Shown in pieces: positions 50,101-62,800 of a stretch of 64,000 nt of DNA. Within the stretch, counting starts at the first letter, position 1. Each line of letters begins with the position of its first letter. The position numbers and the translations under genes were made by a program. The stretch lies in NCBI GenBank assembly GCA_022605955.1, contig JAKCOZ010000619.1:1-64000 (forward strand), read 5' to 3'. The notes under the pieces were generated by a model. That model made no database searches. It had not been told where the DNA came from and saw only the letters and a list, made by a program, of their open reading frames with translations. Source of the DNA: Rallus limicola. Taxonomy: Eukaryota; Chordata; Aves; Gruiformes; Rallidae.

Positions 50101-53100
50101 AACTCCCAAAGTAAAGAAGCTAGGCCTGAAAGGCATAGCTTGTCTGAAACCTCCTAACAGGACACACGAGCAGACCCTGTCACTTTGGCTCTCAGCCTTT
50201 TCCTTTGCCTGGAAAGAGGGAACATGCCTGGAACCTCCTACGGTGCTTTTCTCGGCCCTAGCAGACTGCAGTTCAAAACATGCTAAACGTCCAGCAATAA
50301 CTCCCAAAGTAAAGAAGCTAGGCCTGAAAGGCATAGCTTGTCTGAAACCTCCTAACAGGACACACGAGCAGACCCTGTCGCTTTGGCTCTCAGCCTTTTC
50401 CTTTGCCTGGAAAGAGGGAACATGCCTGGAACCTCCTACGGTGCTTTTCTCGGCCCTAGCAGACTGCAGTTCAAAACATGCTAAACGTCCAGCAATAACT
50501 CCCAAAGTAAAGAAGCTAGGCCTGAAAGGCATAGCTTGTCTGAAACCTCCTAACAGGACACACGAGCAGACCCTGTCACTTTGGCTCTCAGCCTTTTCCT
50601 TTGCCTGGAAAGAGGGAACATGCCTGGAAACTCCTACGGTGCTTTTCTCGGCCCTAGCAGACTGCAGTTCAAAACATGCTAAACGTCCAGCAATAACTCC
50701 CAAAGTAAAGAAGCGAGGCCTGAAAGGCATAGCTTGTCTGAAACCTCCTAACAGGACACACCAGCAGACCCTGTCACTTTGGCTCTCAGCCTTTTCCTTT
50801 GCCTGGAAAGAGGGAACATGCCTGGAACCTCCTACGGTGCTTTTCTCGGCCCTAGCAGACTGCAGTTCAAAACATGCTAAACGTCCAGCAATAACTCCCA
50901 AAGTAAAGAAGCTAGGCCTGAAAGGCATAGCTTGTCTGAAACCTCCTAACAGGACACACGAGCAGACCCTGTCGCTTTGGCTCTCAGCCTTTTCCTTTGC
51001 CTGGAAAGAGGGAACATGCCTGGAACCTCCTACGGTGCTTTTCTCGGCCCTAGCAGACTGCAGTTCAAAACATGCTAAACGTCCAGCAATAACTCCCAAA
51101 GTAAAGAAGCTAGGCCTGAAAGGCATAGCTTGTCTGAAACCTCCTAACAGGACACACGAGCAGACCCTGTCGCTTTGGCTCTCAGCCTTTTCCTTTGCCT
51201 GGAAAGAGGGAACATGCCTGGAACCTCCTACGGTGCTTTTCTCGGCCCTAGCAGACTGCAGTTCAAAACATGCTAAACGTCCAGCAATAACTCCCAAAGT
51301 AAAGAAGCGAGGCCTGAAAGGCATAGCTTGTCTGAAACCTCCTAACAGGACACACGAGCAGACCCTGTCACTTTGGCTCTCAGCCTTTTCCTTTGCCTGG
51401 AAAGAGGGAACATGCCTGGAACCTCCTACGGTGCTTTTCTCGGCCCTAGCAGACTGCAGTTCAAAACATGCTAAACGTCCAGCAATAACTCCCAAAGTAA
51501 AGAAGCTAGGCCTGAAAGGCATAGCTTGTCTGAAACCTCCTAACAGGACACACGAGCAGACCCTGTCACTTTGGCTCTCAGCCTTTTCCTTTGCCTGGAA
51601 AGAGGGAACATGCCTGGAACCTCCTACGGTGCTTTTCTCGGCCCTAGCAGACTGCAGTTCAAAACATGCTAAACGTCCAGCAATAACTCCCAAAGTAAAG
51701 AAGCTAGGCCTGAAAGGCATAGCTTGTCTGAAACCTCCTAACAGGACACACGAGCAGACCCTGTCGCTTTGGCTCTCAGCCTTTTCCTTTGCCTGGAAAG
51801 AGGGAACATGCCTGGAACCTCCTACGGTGCTTTTCTCGGCCCTAGCAGACTGCAGTTCAAAACATGCTAAACGTCCAGCAATAACTCCCAAAGTAAAGAA
51901 ACTAGGCCTGAAAGGCATAGCTTGTCTGAAACCTCCTAACAGGACACACGAGCAGACCCTGTCGCTTTGGCTCTCAGCCTTTTCCTTTGCCTGGAAAGAG
52001 GGAACATGCCTGGAACCTCCTACGGTGCTTTTCTCGGCCCTAGCAGACTGCAGTTCAAAACATGCTAAACGTCCAGCAATAACTCCCAAAGTAAAGAAGC
52101 TAGGCCTGAAAGGCATAGCTTGTCTGAAACCTCCTAACAGGACACACGAGCAGACCCTGTCACTTTGGCTCTCAGCCTTTTCCTTTGCCTGGAAAGAGGG
52201 AACATGCCTGGAAACTCCTACGGTGCTTTTCTCGGCCCTAGCAGACTGCAGTTCAAAACATGCTAAACGTCCAGCAATAACTCCCAAAGTAAAGAAGCGA
52301 GGCCTGAAAGGCATAGCTTGTCTGAAACCTCCTAACAGGACACACCAGCAGACCCTGTCACTTTGGCTCTCAGCCTTTTCCTTTGCCTGGAAAGAGGGAA
52401 CATGCCTGGAACCTCCTACGGTGCTTTTCTCGGCCCTAGCAGACTGCAGTTCAAAACATGCTAAACGTCCAGCAATAACTCCCAAAGTAAAGAAGCTAGG
52501 CCTGAAAGGCATAGCTTGTCTGAAACCTCCTAACAGGACACACGAGCAGACCCTGTCGCTTTGGCTCTCAGCCTTTTCCTTTGCCTGGAAAGAGGGAACA
52601 TGCCTGGAACCTCCTACGGTGCTTTTCTCGGCCCTAGCAGACTGCAGTTCAAAACATGCTAAACGTCCAGCAATAACTCCCAAAGTAAAGAAGCTAGGCC
52701 TGAAAGGCATAGCTTGTCTGAAACCTCCTAACAGGACACACGAGCAGACCCTGTCGCTTTGGCTCTCAGCCTTTTCCTTTGCCTGGAAAGAGGGAACATG
52801 CCTGGAACCTCCTACGGTGCTTTTCTCGGCCCTAGCAGACTGCAGTTCAAAACATGCTAAACGTCCAGCAATAACTCCCAAAGTAAAGAAGCGAGGCCTG
52901 AAAGGCATAGCTTGTCTGAAACCTCCTAACAGGACACACGAGCAGACCCTGTCACTTTGGCTCTCAGCCTTTTCCTTTGCCTGGAAAGAGGGAACATGCC
53001 TGGAACCTCCTACGGTGCTTTTCTCGGCCCTAGCAGACTGCAGTTCAAAACATGCTAAACGTCCAGCAATAACTCCCAAAGTAAAGAAGCTAGGCCTGAA

Positions 53101-55249
53101 AGGCATAGCTTGTCTGAAACCTCCTAACAGGACACACGAGCAGACCCTGTCACTTTGGCTCTCAGCCTTTTCCTTTGCCTGGAAAGAGGGAACATGCCTG
53201 GAACCTCCTACGGTGCTTTTCTCGGCCCTAGCAGACTGCAGTTCAAAACATGCTAAACGTCCAGCAATAACTCCCAAAGTAAAGAAGCTAGGCCTGAAAG
53301 GCATAGCTTGTCTGAAACCTCCTAACAGGACACACGAGCAGACCCTGTCGCTTTGGCTCTCAGCCTTTTCCTTTGCCTGGAAAGAGGGAACATGCCTGGA
53401 ACCTCCTACGGTGCTTTTCTCGGCCCTAGCAGACTGCAGTTCAAAACATGCTAAACGTCCAGCAATAACTCCCAAAGTAAAGAAACTAGGCCTGAAAGGC
53501 ATAGCTTGTCTGAAACCTCCTAACAGGACACACGAGCAGACCCTGTCGCTTTGGGTCTCAGCCTTTTCCTTTGCCTGGAAAGAGGGAACATGCCTGGAAC
53601 CTCCTACGGTGCTTTTCTCGGCCCTAGCAGACTGCAGTTCAAAACATGCTAAACGTCCAGCAATAACTCCCAAAGTAAAGAAGCTAGGCCTGAAAGGCAT
53701 AGCTTGTCTGAAACCTCCTAACAGGACACACGAGCAGACCCTGTCGCTTTGGCTCTCAGCCTTTTCCTTTGCCTGGAAAGAGGGAACATGCCTGGAACCT
53801 CCTACGGTGCTTTTCTCGGCCCTAGCAGACTGCAGTTCAAAACATGCTAAACGTCCAGCAATAACTCCCAAAGTAAAGAAGCTAGGCCTGAAAGGCATAG
53901 CTTGTCTGAAACCTCCTAACAGGACACACGAGCAGACCCTGTCGCTTTGGCTCTCAGCCTTTTCCTTTGCCTGGAAAGAGGGAACATGCCTGGAACCTCC
54001 TACGGTGCTTTTCTCGGCCCTAGCAGACTGCAGTTCAAAACATGCTAAACGTCCAGCAATAACTCCCAAAGTAAAGAAACTAGGCCTGAAAGGCATAGCT
54101 TGTCTGAAACCTCCTAACAGGACACACGAGCAGACCCTGTCGCTTTGGCTCTCAGCCTTTTCCTTTGCCTGGAAAGAGGGAACATGCCTGGAACCTCCTA
54201 CGGTGCTTTTCTCGGCCCTAGCAGACTGCAGTTCAAAACATGCTAAACGTCCAGCAATAACTCCCAAAGTAAAGAAGCTAGGCCTGAAAGGCATAGCTTG
54301 TCTGAAACCTCCTAACAGGACACACGAGCAGACCCTGTCACTTTGGCTCTCAGCCTTTTCCTTTGCCTGGAAAGAGGGAACATGCCTGGAAACTCCTACG
54401 GTGCTTTTCTCGGCCCTAGCAGACTGCAGTTCAAAACATGCTAAACGTCCAGCAATAACTCCCAAAGTAAAGAAGCGTGGCCTGAAAGGCATAGCTTGTC
54501 TGAAACCTCCTAACAGGACACACCAGCAGACCCTGTCACTTTGGCTCTCAGCCTTTTCCTTTGCCTGGAAAGAGGGAACATGCCTGGAACCTCCTACGGT
54601 GCTTTTCTCGGCCCTAGCAGACTGCAGTTCAAAACATGCTAAACGTCCAGCAATAACTCCCAAAGTAAAGAAGCTAGGCCTGAAAGGCATAGCTTGTCTG
54701 AAACCTCCTAACAGGACACACGAGCAGACCCTGTCGCTTTGGCTCTCAGCCTTTTCCTTTGCCTGGAAAGAGGGAACATGCCTGGAACCTCCTACGGTGC
54801 TTTTCTCGGCCCTAGCAGACTGCAGTTCAAAACATGCTAAACGTCCAGCAATAACTCCCAAAGTAAAGAAGCTAGGCCTGAAAGGCATAGCTTGTCTGAA
54901 ACCTCCTAACAGGACACACGAGCAGACCCTGTCGCTTTGGCTCTCAGCCTTTTCCTTTGCCTGGAAAGAGGGAACATGCCTGGAACCTCCTACGGTGCTT
55001 TTCTCGGCCCTAGCAGACTGCAGTTCAAAACATGCTAAACGTCCAGCAATAACTCCCAAAGTAAAGAAGCGAGGCCTGAAAGGCATAGCTTGTCTGAAAC
55101 CTCTTAACAGGACACACGAGCAGACCCTGTCACTTTGGCTCTCAGCCTTTTCCTTTGCCTGGAAAGAGGGAACATGCCTGGAACCTCCTACGGTGCTTTT
55201 CTCGGCCCTAGCAGACTGCAGTTCAAAACATGCTAAACGTCCAGCAATA
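47132..55249 (+). repeat. Higher-order repeat block, 8/7/8/11-unit copies
   Basis: Copies are delimited by a unit with T20G plus G67C, then T20G three units later, then (usually) a G18A unit, and finally a C133A unit (ggaaActcc). Copies: 47,726-49,309 (8 units), 49,310-50,695 (7), 50,696-52,279 (8) and 52,280-54,457 (11), with partial copies at 47,132-47,725 and 54,458-55,249. C133A sits at 47,660, 49,244, 50,630, 52,214 and 54,392. The 7-unit copy lacks the G18A unit; the 11-unit copy has two G18A units 594 bases apart (53,485 and 54,079), a 3-unit internal gain. Copies are otherwise near-identical, so this is probably the youngest amplified block in the window. Confidence 0.93.
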
Positions 55250-56833
55250 ACTCCCAAAGTAAAGAAGCTAGGCCTGAAAGGCATAGCTTGTCTGAAACCT
55301 CCTAACAGGACACACCAGCAGACCCTGTCACTTTGGCTCTCAGCCTTTTCCTTTGCCTGGAAAGAGGGAACATGCCTGGAACCTCCTACGGTGCTTTTCT
55401 CGGCCCTAGCAGACTGCAGTTCAAAACATGCTAAACGTCCAGCAATAACTCCCAAAGTAAAGAAGCTAGGCCTGAAAGGCATAGCTTGTCTGAAACCTCC
55501 TAACAGGACACACGAGCAGACCCTGTCGCTTTGGCTCTCAGCCTTTTCCTTTGCCTGGAAAGAGGGAACATGCCTGGAACCTCCTATGGTGCTTTTCTCG
55601 GCCCTAGCAGACTGCAGTTCAAAACATGCTAAACGTCCAGCAATAACTCCCAAAGTAAAGAAGCTAGGCCTGAAAGGCATAGCTTGTCTGAAACCTCCTA
55701 ACAGGACACACGAGCAGCCCCTGTCGCTTTGGCTCTCAGCCTTTTCCTTTGCCTGGAAAGAGGGAACATGCATGGAACATCCTACGGTGCTTTTCTCGGC
55801 CCTAGCAGACTGCAGTTCAAAACATGCTAAACGTCCAGCAATAACTCCCAAAGTAAAGAAGCTAGGCCTGAAAGGCATAGCTTGTCTGAAACCTCCTAAC
55901 AGGACACACGAGCAGACCCTGTCACTTTGGCTCTCAGCCTTTTCCTTTGCCTGGAAAGAGGGAACATGCCTGGAACCTCCTACGGTGCTTTTCTCGGCCC
56001 TAGCAGACTGCAGTTCAAAACATGCTAAACGTCCAGCAATAACTCCCAAAGTAAAGAAGCTAGGCCTGAAAGGCATAGCTTGTCTGAAACCTCCTAACAG
56101 GACACACGAACAGACCCTGTCACTTTGGCTCTCAGCCTTTTCCTTTGCCTGGAAAGAGGGAACATGCCTGGAACCTCCTACGGTGCTTTTCTCGGCCCTA
56201 GCAGACTGCAGTTCAAAACATGCTAAACGTCCAGCAATAACTCCCAAAGTAAAGAAGCTAGGCCTGAAAGGCATAGCTTGTCTGAAACCTCCTAACAGGA
56301 CACACGAGCAGACCCTGTCGCTTTGGCTCTCAGCCTTTTCCTTTGCCTGGAAAGAGGGAACATGCCTGGAACCTCCTACGGTGCTTTTCTCGGCCCTAGC
56401 AGACTGCAGTTCAAAACATGCTAAACGTCCAGCAATAACTCCCAAAGTAAAGAAGCGAGGCCTGAAAGGCATAGCTTGTCTGAAACCTCCTAACAGGACA
56501 CACGAGCAGACCCTGTCGCTTTGGCTCTCAGCCTTTTCCTTTGCCTGGAAAGAGGGAACATGCCTGGAACCTCCTACGGTGCTTTTCTTGGCTCTAGCAG
56601 ACTGCAGTTCAAAACATGCTAAACGTCCAGCAATAACTCCCAAAGTAAAGAAGCTAGGCCTGAAAGGCATAGCTTGTCTGAAACCTCCTAACAGGACACA
56701 CGAGCAGACCCTGTCACTTTGGCTCTCAGCCTTTTCCTTTGCCTGGAAAGAGGGAACATGCCTGGAACCTCCTACGGTGCTTTTCTCGGCCCTAGCAGAC
56801 TGCAGTTCAAAACATGCTAAACGTCCAGCAATA

Positions 56834-59800
56834 ACTCCCAAAGTAAAGAAGCTAGGCCTGAAAGGCATAGCTTGTCTGAAACCTCCTAACAGGACACACG
56901 AGCAGACCCTGTCACTTTGGCTCTCTGCCTTTTCCTTTGCCTGGAAAGAGGGAACATGCCTGGAACCTCCTACGGTGCTTTTCTCGGCCCTAGCAGACTG
57001 CAGTTTAAAACATGCTAAACGTCCAGCAATAACTCCCAAAGTAAAGAAGCTAGGCCTGAAAGGCATAGCTTGTCTGAAACCTCCTAACAGGACACACGAG
57101 CAGACCCTGTCACTTTGGCTCTCAGCCTTTTCCTTTGCCTGGAAAGAGGGAACATGCCTGGAACCTCCTACGGTGCTTTTCTCGGCCCTAGCAGACTGCA
57201 GTTCAAAACATGCTAAACGTCCAGCAATAACTCCCAAAGTAAAGAAGCTAGGCCTGAAAGGCATAGCTTGTCTGAAACCTCCTAACAGGACACACGAACA
57301 GACCCTGTCACTTTGGCTCTCAGCCTTTTCCTTTGCCTGGAAAGAGGGAACATGCCTGGAACCTCCTACGGTGCTTTTCTCGGCCCTAGCAGACTGCAGT
57401 TCAAAACATGCTAAACGTCCAGCAATAACTCCCAAAGTAAAGAAGCTAGGCCTGAAAGGCATAGCTTGTCTGAAACCTCCTAACAGGACACACGAGCAGA
57501 CCCTGTCGCTTTGGCTCTCAGCCTTTTCCTTTGCCTGGAAAGAGGGAACATGCCTGGAACCTCCTACGGTGCTTTTCTCGGCCCTAGCAGACTGCAGTTC
57601 AAAACATGCTAAACGTCCAGCAATAACTCCCAAAGTAAAGAAGCGAGGCCTGAAAGGCATAGCTTGTCTGAAACCTCCTAACAGGACACACGAGCAGACC
57701 CTGTCGCTTTGGCTCTCAGCCTTTTCCTTTGCCTGGAAAGAGGGAACATGCCTGGAACCTCCTACGGTGCTTTTCTCGGCCCTAGCAGACTGCAGTTCAA
57801 AACATGCTAAACGTCCAGCAATAACTCCCAAAGTAAAGAAGCTAGGCCTGAAAGGCATAGCTTGTCTGAAACCTCCTTAGAGGACACACGAGCAGACCCT
57901 GTCACTTTGGCTCTCAGCCTTTTCCTTTGCCTGGAAAGAGGGAACATGCCTGGAACCTCCTACGGTGCTTTTCTCGGCCCTAGCAGACTGCAGTTCAAAA
58001 CATGCTAAACGTCCAGCAATAACTCCCAAAGTAAAGAAGCTAGGCCTGAAAGGCATAGCTTGTCTGAAACCTCCTAACAGGACACACGAGCAGACCCTGT
58101 CACTTTGGCTCTCTGCCTTTTCCTTTGCCTGGAAAGAGGGAACATGCCTGGAACCTCCTACGGTGCTTTTCTCGGCCCTAGCAGACTGCAGTTTAAAACA
58201 TGCTAAACGTCCAGCAATAACTCCCAAAGTAAAGAAGCTAGGCCTGAAAGGCATAGCTTGTCTGAAACCTCCTAACAGGACACACGAGCAGACCCTGTCA
58301 CTTTGGCTCTCAGCCTTTTCCTTTGCCTGGAAAGAGGGAACATGCCTGGAACCTCCTACGGTGCTTTTCTCGGCCCTAGCAGACTGCAGTTCAAAACATG
58401 CTAAACGTCCAGCAATAACTCCCAAAGTAAAGAAGCTAGGCCTGAAAGGCATAGCTTGTCTGAAACCTCCTAACAGGACACACGAACAGACCCTGTCACT
58501 TTGGCTCTCAGCCTTTTCCTTTGCCTGGAAAGAGGGAACATGCCTGGAACCTCCTACGGTGCTTTTCTCGGCCCTAGCAGACTGCAGTTCAAAACATGCT
58601 AAACGTCCAGCAATAACTCCCAAAGTAAAGAAGCTAGGCCTGAAAGGCATAGCTTGTCTGAAACCTCCTAACAGGACACACGAGCAGACCCTGTCGCTTT
58701 GGCTCTCAGCCTTTTCCTTTGCCTGGAAAGAGGGAACATGCCTGGAACCTCCTACGGTGCTTTTCTCGGCCCTAGCAGACTGCAGTTCAAAACATGCTAA
58801 ACGTCCAGCAATAACTCCCAAAGTAAAGAAGCTAGGCCTGAAAGGCATAGCTTGTCTGAAACCTCCTAACAGGACACACGAGCAGACCCTGTCACTTTGG
58901 CTCTCAGCCTTTTCCTTTGCCTGGAAAGAGGGAACATGCCTGGAACCTCCTACGGTGCTTTTCTCGGCCCTAGCAGACTGCAGTTCAAAACATGCTAAAC
59001 GTCCAGCAATAACTCCCAAAGTAAAGAAGCTAGGCCTGAAAGGCATAGCTTGTCTGAAACCTCCTAACAGGACACACGAGCAGACCCTGTCACTTTGGCT
59101 CTCAGCCTTTTCCTTTGCCTGGAAAGAGGGAACATGCCTGGAACCTCCTACGGTGCTTTTCTCGGCCCTAGCAGACTGCAGTTCAAAACATGCTAAACGT
59201 CCAGCAATAACTCCCAAAGTAAAGAAGCTAGGCCTGAAAGGCATAGCTTGTCTGAAACCTCCTAACAGGACACACGAGCAGACCCTGTCACTTTGGCTCT
59301 CAGCCTTTTCCTTTGCCTGGAAAGAGGGAACATGCCTGGAACCTCCTACGGTGCTTTTCTCGGCCCTAGCAGACTGCAGTTCAAAACATGCTAAACGTCC
59401 AGCAATAACTCCCAAAGTAAAGAAGCTAGGCCTGAAAGGCATAGCTTGTCTGAAACCTCCTAACAGGACACACGAGCAGACCCTGTCGCTTTGGCTCTCA
59501 GCCTTTTCCTTTGCCTGGAAAGAGGGAACATGCCTGGAACCTCCTACGGTGCTTTTCTCGGCCCTAGCAGACTGCAGTTCAAAACATGCTAAACGTCCAG
59601 CAATAACTCCCAAAGTAAAGAAGCGAGGCCTGAAAGGCATAGCTTGTCTGAAACCTCCTAACAGGACACACGAGCAGACCCTGTCGCTTTGGCTCTCAGC
59701 CTTTTCCTTTGCCTGGAAAGAGGGAACATGCCTGGAACCTCCTACGGTGCTTTTCTCGGCCCTAGCAGACTGCAGTTCAAAACATGCTAAACGTCCAGCA

Positions 59801-62800
59801 ATAACTCCCAAAGTAAAGAAGCTAGGCCTGAAAGGCATAGCTTGTCTGAAACCTCCTTAGAGGACACACGAGCAGACCCTGTCACTTTGGCTCTCAGCCT
59901 TTTCCTTTGCCTGGAAAGAGGGAACATGCCTGGAACCTCCTACGGTGCTTTTCTCGGCCCTAGCAGACTGCAGTTCAAAACATGCTAAACGTCCAGCAAT
60001 AACTCCCAAAGTAAAGAAGCTAGGACTGAAAGGCATAGCTTGTCTGAAACCTCCTAACAGGACACACGAGCAGACCCTGTCACTTTGGCTCTCTGCCTTT
60101 TCCTTTGCCTGGAAAGAGGGAACATGCCTGGAACCTCCTACGGTGCTTTTCTCGGCCCTAGCAGACTGCAGTTTAAAACATGCTAAACGTCCAGCAATAA
60201 CTCCCAAAGTAAAGAAGCTAGGCCTGAAAGGCATAGCTTGTCTGAAACCTCCTAACAGGACACACGAGCAGACCCTGTCACTTTGGCTCTCAGCCTTTTC
60301 CTTTGCCTGGAAAGAGGGAACATGCCTGGAACCTCCTACGGTGCTTTTCTCGGCCCTAGCAGACTGCAGTTCAAAACATGCTAAACGTCCAGCAATAACT
60401 CCCAAAGTAAAGAAGCTAGGCCTGAAAGGCATAGCTTGTCTGAAACCTCCTAACAGGACACACGAACAGACCCTGTCACTTTGGCTCTCAGCCTTTTCCT
60501 TTGCCTGGAAAGAGGGAACATGCCTGGAACCTCCTACGGTGCTTTTCTCGGCCCTAGCAGACTGCAGTTCAAAACATGCTAAACGTCCAGCAATAACTCC
60601 CAAAGTAAAGAAGCTAGGCCTGAAAGGCATAGCTTGTCTGAAACCTCCTAACAGGACACACGAGCAGACCCTGTCGCTTTGGCTCTCAGCCTTTTCCTTT
60701 GCCTGGAAAGAGGGAACATGCCTGGAACCTCCTACGGTGCTTTTCTCGGCCCTAGCAGACTGCAGTTCAAAACATGCTAAACGTCCAGCAATAACTCCCA
60801 AAGTAAAGAAGCGAGGCCTGAAAGGCATAGCTTGTCTGAAACCTCCTAACAGGACACACGAGCAGACCCTGTCGCTTTGGCTCTCAGCCTTTTCCTTTGC
60901 CTGGAAAGAGGGAACATGCCTGGAACCTCCTACGGTGCTTTTCTCGGCCCTAGCAGACTGCAGTTCAAAACATGCTAAACGTCCAGCAATAACTCCCAAA
61001 GTAAAGAAGCTAGGCCTGAAAGGCATAGCTTGTCTGAAACCTCCTAACAGGACACACGAGCAGACCCTGTCACTTTGGCTCTCAGCCTTTTCCTTTGCCT
61101 GGAAAGAGGGAACATGCCTGGAACCTCCTACGGTGCTTTTCTCGGCCCTAGCAGACTGCAGTTCAAAACATGCTAAACGTCCAGCAATAACTCCCAAAGT
61201 AAAGAAGCTAGGCCTGAAAGGCATAGCTTGTCTGAAACCTCCTAACAGGACACACGAGCAGACCCTGTCACTTTGGCTCTCAGCCTTTTCCTTTGCCTGG
61301 AAAGAGGGAACATGCCTGGAACCTCCTACGGTGCTTTTCTCGGCCCTAGCAGACTGCAGTTCAAAACATGCTAAACGTCCAGCAATAACTCCCAAAGTAA
61401 AGAAGCTAGGCCTGAAAGGCATAGCTTGTCTGAAACCTCCTAACAGGACACACGAGCAGACCCTGTCACTTTGGCTCTCAGCCTTTTCCTTTGCCTGGAA
61501 AGAGGGAACATGCCTGGAACCTCCTACGGTGCTTTTCTCGGCCCTAGCAGACTGCCGTTCAAAACATGCTAAACATCCAGCAATAACTCCCAAAGTAAAG
61601 AAGCTAGGCATGAAAGGCATAGCTTGTCTGAAACCTCCTAACAGGACACACGTGCAGACCCTGTCACTTTGGCTCTCAGCCTTTTCCTTTGCCTGGAAAG
61701 AGGGAACATACCTGGAACCTCCTACGGTGCTTTTCTCGGCCCTAGCAGACTGCAGTTCAAAACATGCTAAACGTCCAGCAATAACTCCCAAAGTAAAGAA
61801 GCTAGGCCTGAAAGGCATAGCTTGTCTGAAACCTCCTAACAGGACACACGTGCAGACCCTGTCACTTTGGCTCTCAGCCTTTTCCTTTGCCTGGAAAGAG
61901 GGAACATGCCTGGAACCTCCTACGGTGCTTTTCTCGGCCCTAGCAGACTGCAGTTCAAAACATGCTAAACGTCCAGCAATAACTCCCAAAGTAAAGAAGC
62001 TAGGCCTGAAAGGCATAGCTTGTCTGAAACCTCCTAAGAGGACACACGAGCAGACCCTGTCACTTTGGCTCTCAGCCTTTTCCTTTGCCTGGAAAGAGGG
62101 AACATGCCTGGAACCTCCTACGGTGCTTTTCTCGGCCCTAGCAGACTGCAGTTCAAAACATGCTAAACGTCCAGCAATAACTCCCAAAGTAAAGAAGCTA
62201 GGCCTGAAAGGCATAGCTTGTCTGAAACCTCCTAACAGGACACACGAGCAGACCCTGTCACTTTGGCTCTCTGCCTTTTCCTTTGCCTGGAAAGAGGGAA
62301 CATGCCTGGAACCTCCTACGGTGCTTTTCTCGGCCCTAGCAGACTGCAGTTTAAAACATGCTAAACGTCCAGCAATAACTCCCAAAGTAAAGAAGCTAGG
62401 CCTGAAAGGCATAGCTTGTCTGAAACCTCCTAACAGGACACACGAGCAGACCCTGTCACTTTGGCTCTCAGCCTTTTCCTTTGCCTGGAAAGAGGGAACA
62501 TGCCTGGAACCTCCTACGGTGCTTTTCTCGGCCCTAGCAGACTGCAGTTCAAAACATGCTAAACGTCCAGCAATAACTCCCAAAGTAAAGAAGCTAGGCC
62601 TGAAAGGCATAGCTTGTCTGAAACCTCCTAACAGGACACACGAACAGACCCTGTCACTTTGGCTCTCAGCCTTTTCCTTTGCCTGGAAAGAGGGAACATG
62701 CCTGGAACCTCCTACGGTGCTTTTCTCGGCCCTAGCAGACTGCAGTTCAAAACATGCTAAACGTCCAGCAATAAGCCCCAAAGTAAAGAAGCTAGGCCTG

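Larger units (their letters stand above)
27770..57880 (+). other. Stop-free reading frame of the satellite, not called as a gene
   Basis: The forward frame stays open for about 10,036 codons and the minus strand stays open over nearly the same bases (27,745-57,858). Both arise because the unit is exactly 66 codons long and one frame per strand happens to lack stops; by chance about 4% of 66-codon frames lack stops. The forward 66-residue repeat is basic with no domain I recognise, no signal peptide and no start context at its nominal ATG. Elsewhere the same frame is cut by TAA units (16,126; 16,324; 17,509; 21,469; 23,251; 24,241; 25,231) and by indels. Two antiparallel frames on the same DNA cannot both be explained by selection, so I treat both as incidental. 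Confidence 0.85.

Noticed and set aside
27745..57858. Giant minus-strand open frame of about 10,037 codons as a repetitive protein gene
   Set aside because: It is the complement of an equally open forward frame, arises from a unit length divisible by 3, has no recognisable domain or start context, and is cut by a TAG at each gcctatctg unit (around 6977 and 12,916) and by the indel at 27,770.
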